DNA from: Robiginitomaculum sp.
GTDB lineage: Bacteria > Pseudomonadota > Alphaproteobacteria > Caulobacterales > Maricaulaceae
DNA: 6,550 bases
NCBI GenBank assembly: GCA_027071965.1
Contig: JALSYJ010000345.1
Coordinates: 1-6,550, forward strand
Reading direction: 5' to 3'
Position numbers and translations under genes: made by a program. Every line of letters starts with the position of its first letter. The stretch's first letter is position 1. Shown piece by piece: positions 5,823 through 6,550 of the stretch. The notes under the pieces were generated by a model, which was given only the letters and a program-made list of their open reading frames with translations, was not told the origin of the DNA and did not search any database.

Positions 5823-6317
5823 ATGCTGAAAAATCTGCTGCTAATTCGGCATGCCAAGGCTGCGGCTTTTGGCGACGAACCTGGTGATCATGGGCGAGCG
5901 CTTTGTCAAAAAGGCATGGATCAACTGGATAGATTGTCAGAGCAGTTAAGTGCTGCAAATATATTGATTGACCGGGCGCTGGTTTCTTCGGCAGTTCGTA
6001 CTTGCCAGACATGGGATGGTTTGGCTGCAAACGGAATAAATGGCACAGCACATATTATCGAAGAATTATATCTGGCCAGTGCTGAACAAATTGAACAACA
6101 AATATGGCTGCATGGACAAGAAGCTGAAACGGTGGCGGTGATCGGCCATAATCCCGGAATAGCCGTATTGGCATGGAAGCTACTTGAAAAGGGTTCCACC
6201 GATGATTTGGTAGCGGGTGACAGGCTTCGAACTTCATTCAAAACTGCCTTTGCCGCTTATTTTGCCATGGGGCAGGAAAAGCCAAAGCTGCTTAAATTGT
6301 TGGACCCAAGGCTTTAG
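5823..6317 (+). CDS. SixA-type histidine phosphatase family protein
   Basis: 164 residues, the size of short SixA-like members of the histidine phosphatase (phosphoglycerate-mutase-like) superfamily, which remove phosphate through a phospho-histidine intermediate. MLKNLLLIRHAKAA gives the RHG-type motif with Arg9 and catalytic His10. DHGRAL (22-27) matches the family's DHxRxL. SSAVRT (55-60) supplies the second arginine, Arg59, after a strand. Glu81 is the probable acid, and IGHNPG (107-112) carries the second catalytic His109. In enteric bacteria SixA acts on phospho-histidine of phosphotransfer proteins; the substrate here is unknown. ATG 5823 has GGAG (5813-5816) six bases upstream, and the conserved first strand begins right there, so the open frame further upstream (from 5529) is not coding. 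Its stop TAG overlaps the stop of the opposite-strand gene. Confidence 0.88.
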   Translation: MLKNLLLIRHAKAAAFGDEPGDHGRALCQKGMDQLDRLSEQLSAANILIDRALVSSAVRTCQTWDGLAANGINGTAHIIEELYLASAEQIEQQIWLHGQEAETVAVIGHNPGIAVLAWKLLEKGSTDDLVAGDRLRTSFKTAFAAYFAMGQEKPKLLKLLDPRL

Positions 6318-6550
6318 TGAAAAACCACAAGTCGCGGTTCAGCACAACGCCGGGTATTGGCAATGAAAAGCTCCAGCATGCCTGAGTCGTCGGTGGTCTT
6401 TAGTCCATCAAAACAATTACCGCTCATACTTTCAATGCTGATTTGTAATTGCTGTTCCGGCGCACTCAATACATAGGCCCGGCCCGGATCAGCCAACAAC
6501 AATACCGGAATAATTGGTGCCTGTTGACTGGACAAGGAAGCCTGTATCAG
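6314..6550 (-). CDS. C-terminal part of an unrecognised protein (partial)
   Basis: The minus strand is open from the window edge to a TAA at 6316-6314, giving the last 78 residues of a protein whose start lies beyond 6550. The visible part reads as alternating beta-like segments (APIIPVLLLA, RAYVLSAPEQQLQISIE, GMLELFIANTR) and ends EPRLVVFH. Two cysteines, in SGNCFDG and TRRCAEP, could form a disulfide if the protein is exported, but no signal sequence can be seen here. I do not recognise a family. A TTG at 6535 could be used as a start, but the frame continues upstream without a stop, so a longer gene is more likely. It converges on the phosphatase gene and overlaps its stop. Confidence 0.6.
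   Translation of the reverse strand: MIQASLSSQQAPIIPVLLLADPGRAYVLSAPEQQLQISIESMSGNCFDGLKTTDDSGMLELFIANTRRCAEPRLVVFH

Noticed and set aside
1..6550. CRISPR array, tRNA, insertion sequence or retron RNA
   Set aside because: No spaced repeats, cloverleaf, transposase or reverse transcriptase signal seen on either strand.

Overview
The window looks like a mid-GC Gram-negative bacterial chromosome, most likely a proteobacterium. An alphaproteobacterium is my guess, from the mix of protein families only; no rRNA or other marker fixes it. A phage-defence-type gene pair is set between housekeeping or metabolic genes.

Left edge (1-291): the 3' end of an unrecognised plus-strand gene stops at 170. 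It is followed by a short A/T-rich regulatory stretch with a candidate promoter and a perfect 18-bp palindrome centred at 256/257.

Defence module (292-2282, plus strand): an AAA/ABC-type ATPase of the RloA/AbiLi type and an RloB/AbiLii-type TOPRIM-like protein. They are joined by a one-base TAATG overlap, so they are probably translationally coupled. This arrangement matches the known AbiL (RloA-RloB) family and resembles other ATPase plus TOPRIM systems such as PARIS and Gabija in general logic. The module appears more A/T-rich than the genes to its right, as expected for an acquired cassette.

Junction (2283-2789): this contains what I read as a decayed minus-strand gene of about 95 codons (2342-2628). 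Two adjacent open frames read as one protein only if a single-base frameshift near 2447-2457 is allowed. About 160 bases with no supported gene follow.

Minus-strand operon (5689 down to 2790): a membrane-anchored FMN-binding glutamate-synthase-domain protein, then a GNAT acetyltransferase 3 bases later, then a DJ-1/PfpI (Hsp31-like) protein. The last one probably starts at a CTG overlapping the GNAT stop as CTGA.

Right edge: divergent from this operon is a SixA-type histidine phosphatase (5823-6317, plus). It runs into the end of a minus-strand partial gene of unknown function, the two stop codons overlapping by 4 bases.

The ATPase/TOPRIM pair is the accessory system here. It belongs to a described family, so novelty would lie in its variant motifs, its palindromic upstream site and its genomic context rather than in a new system class.
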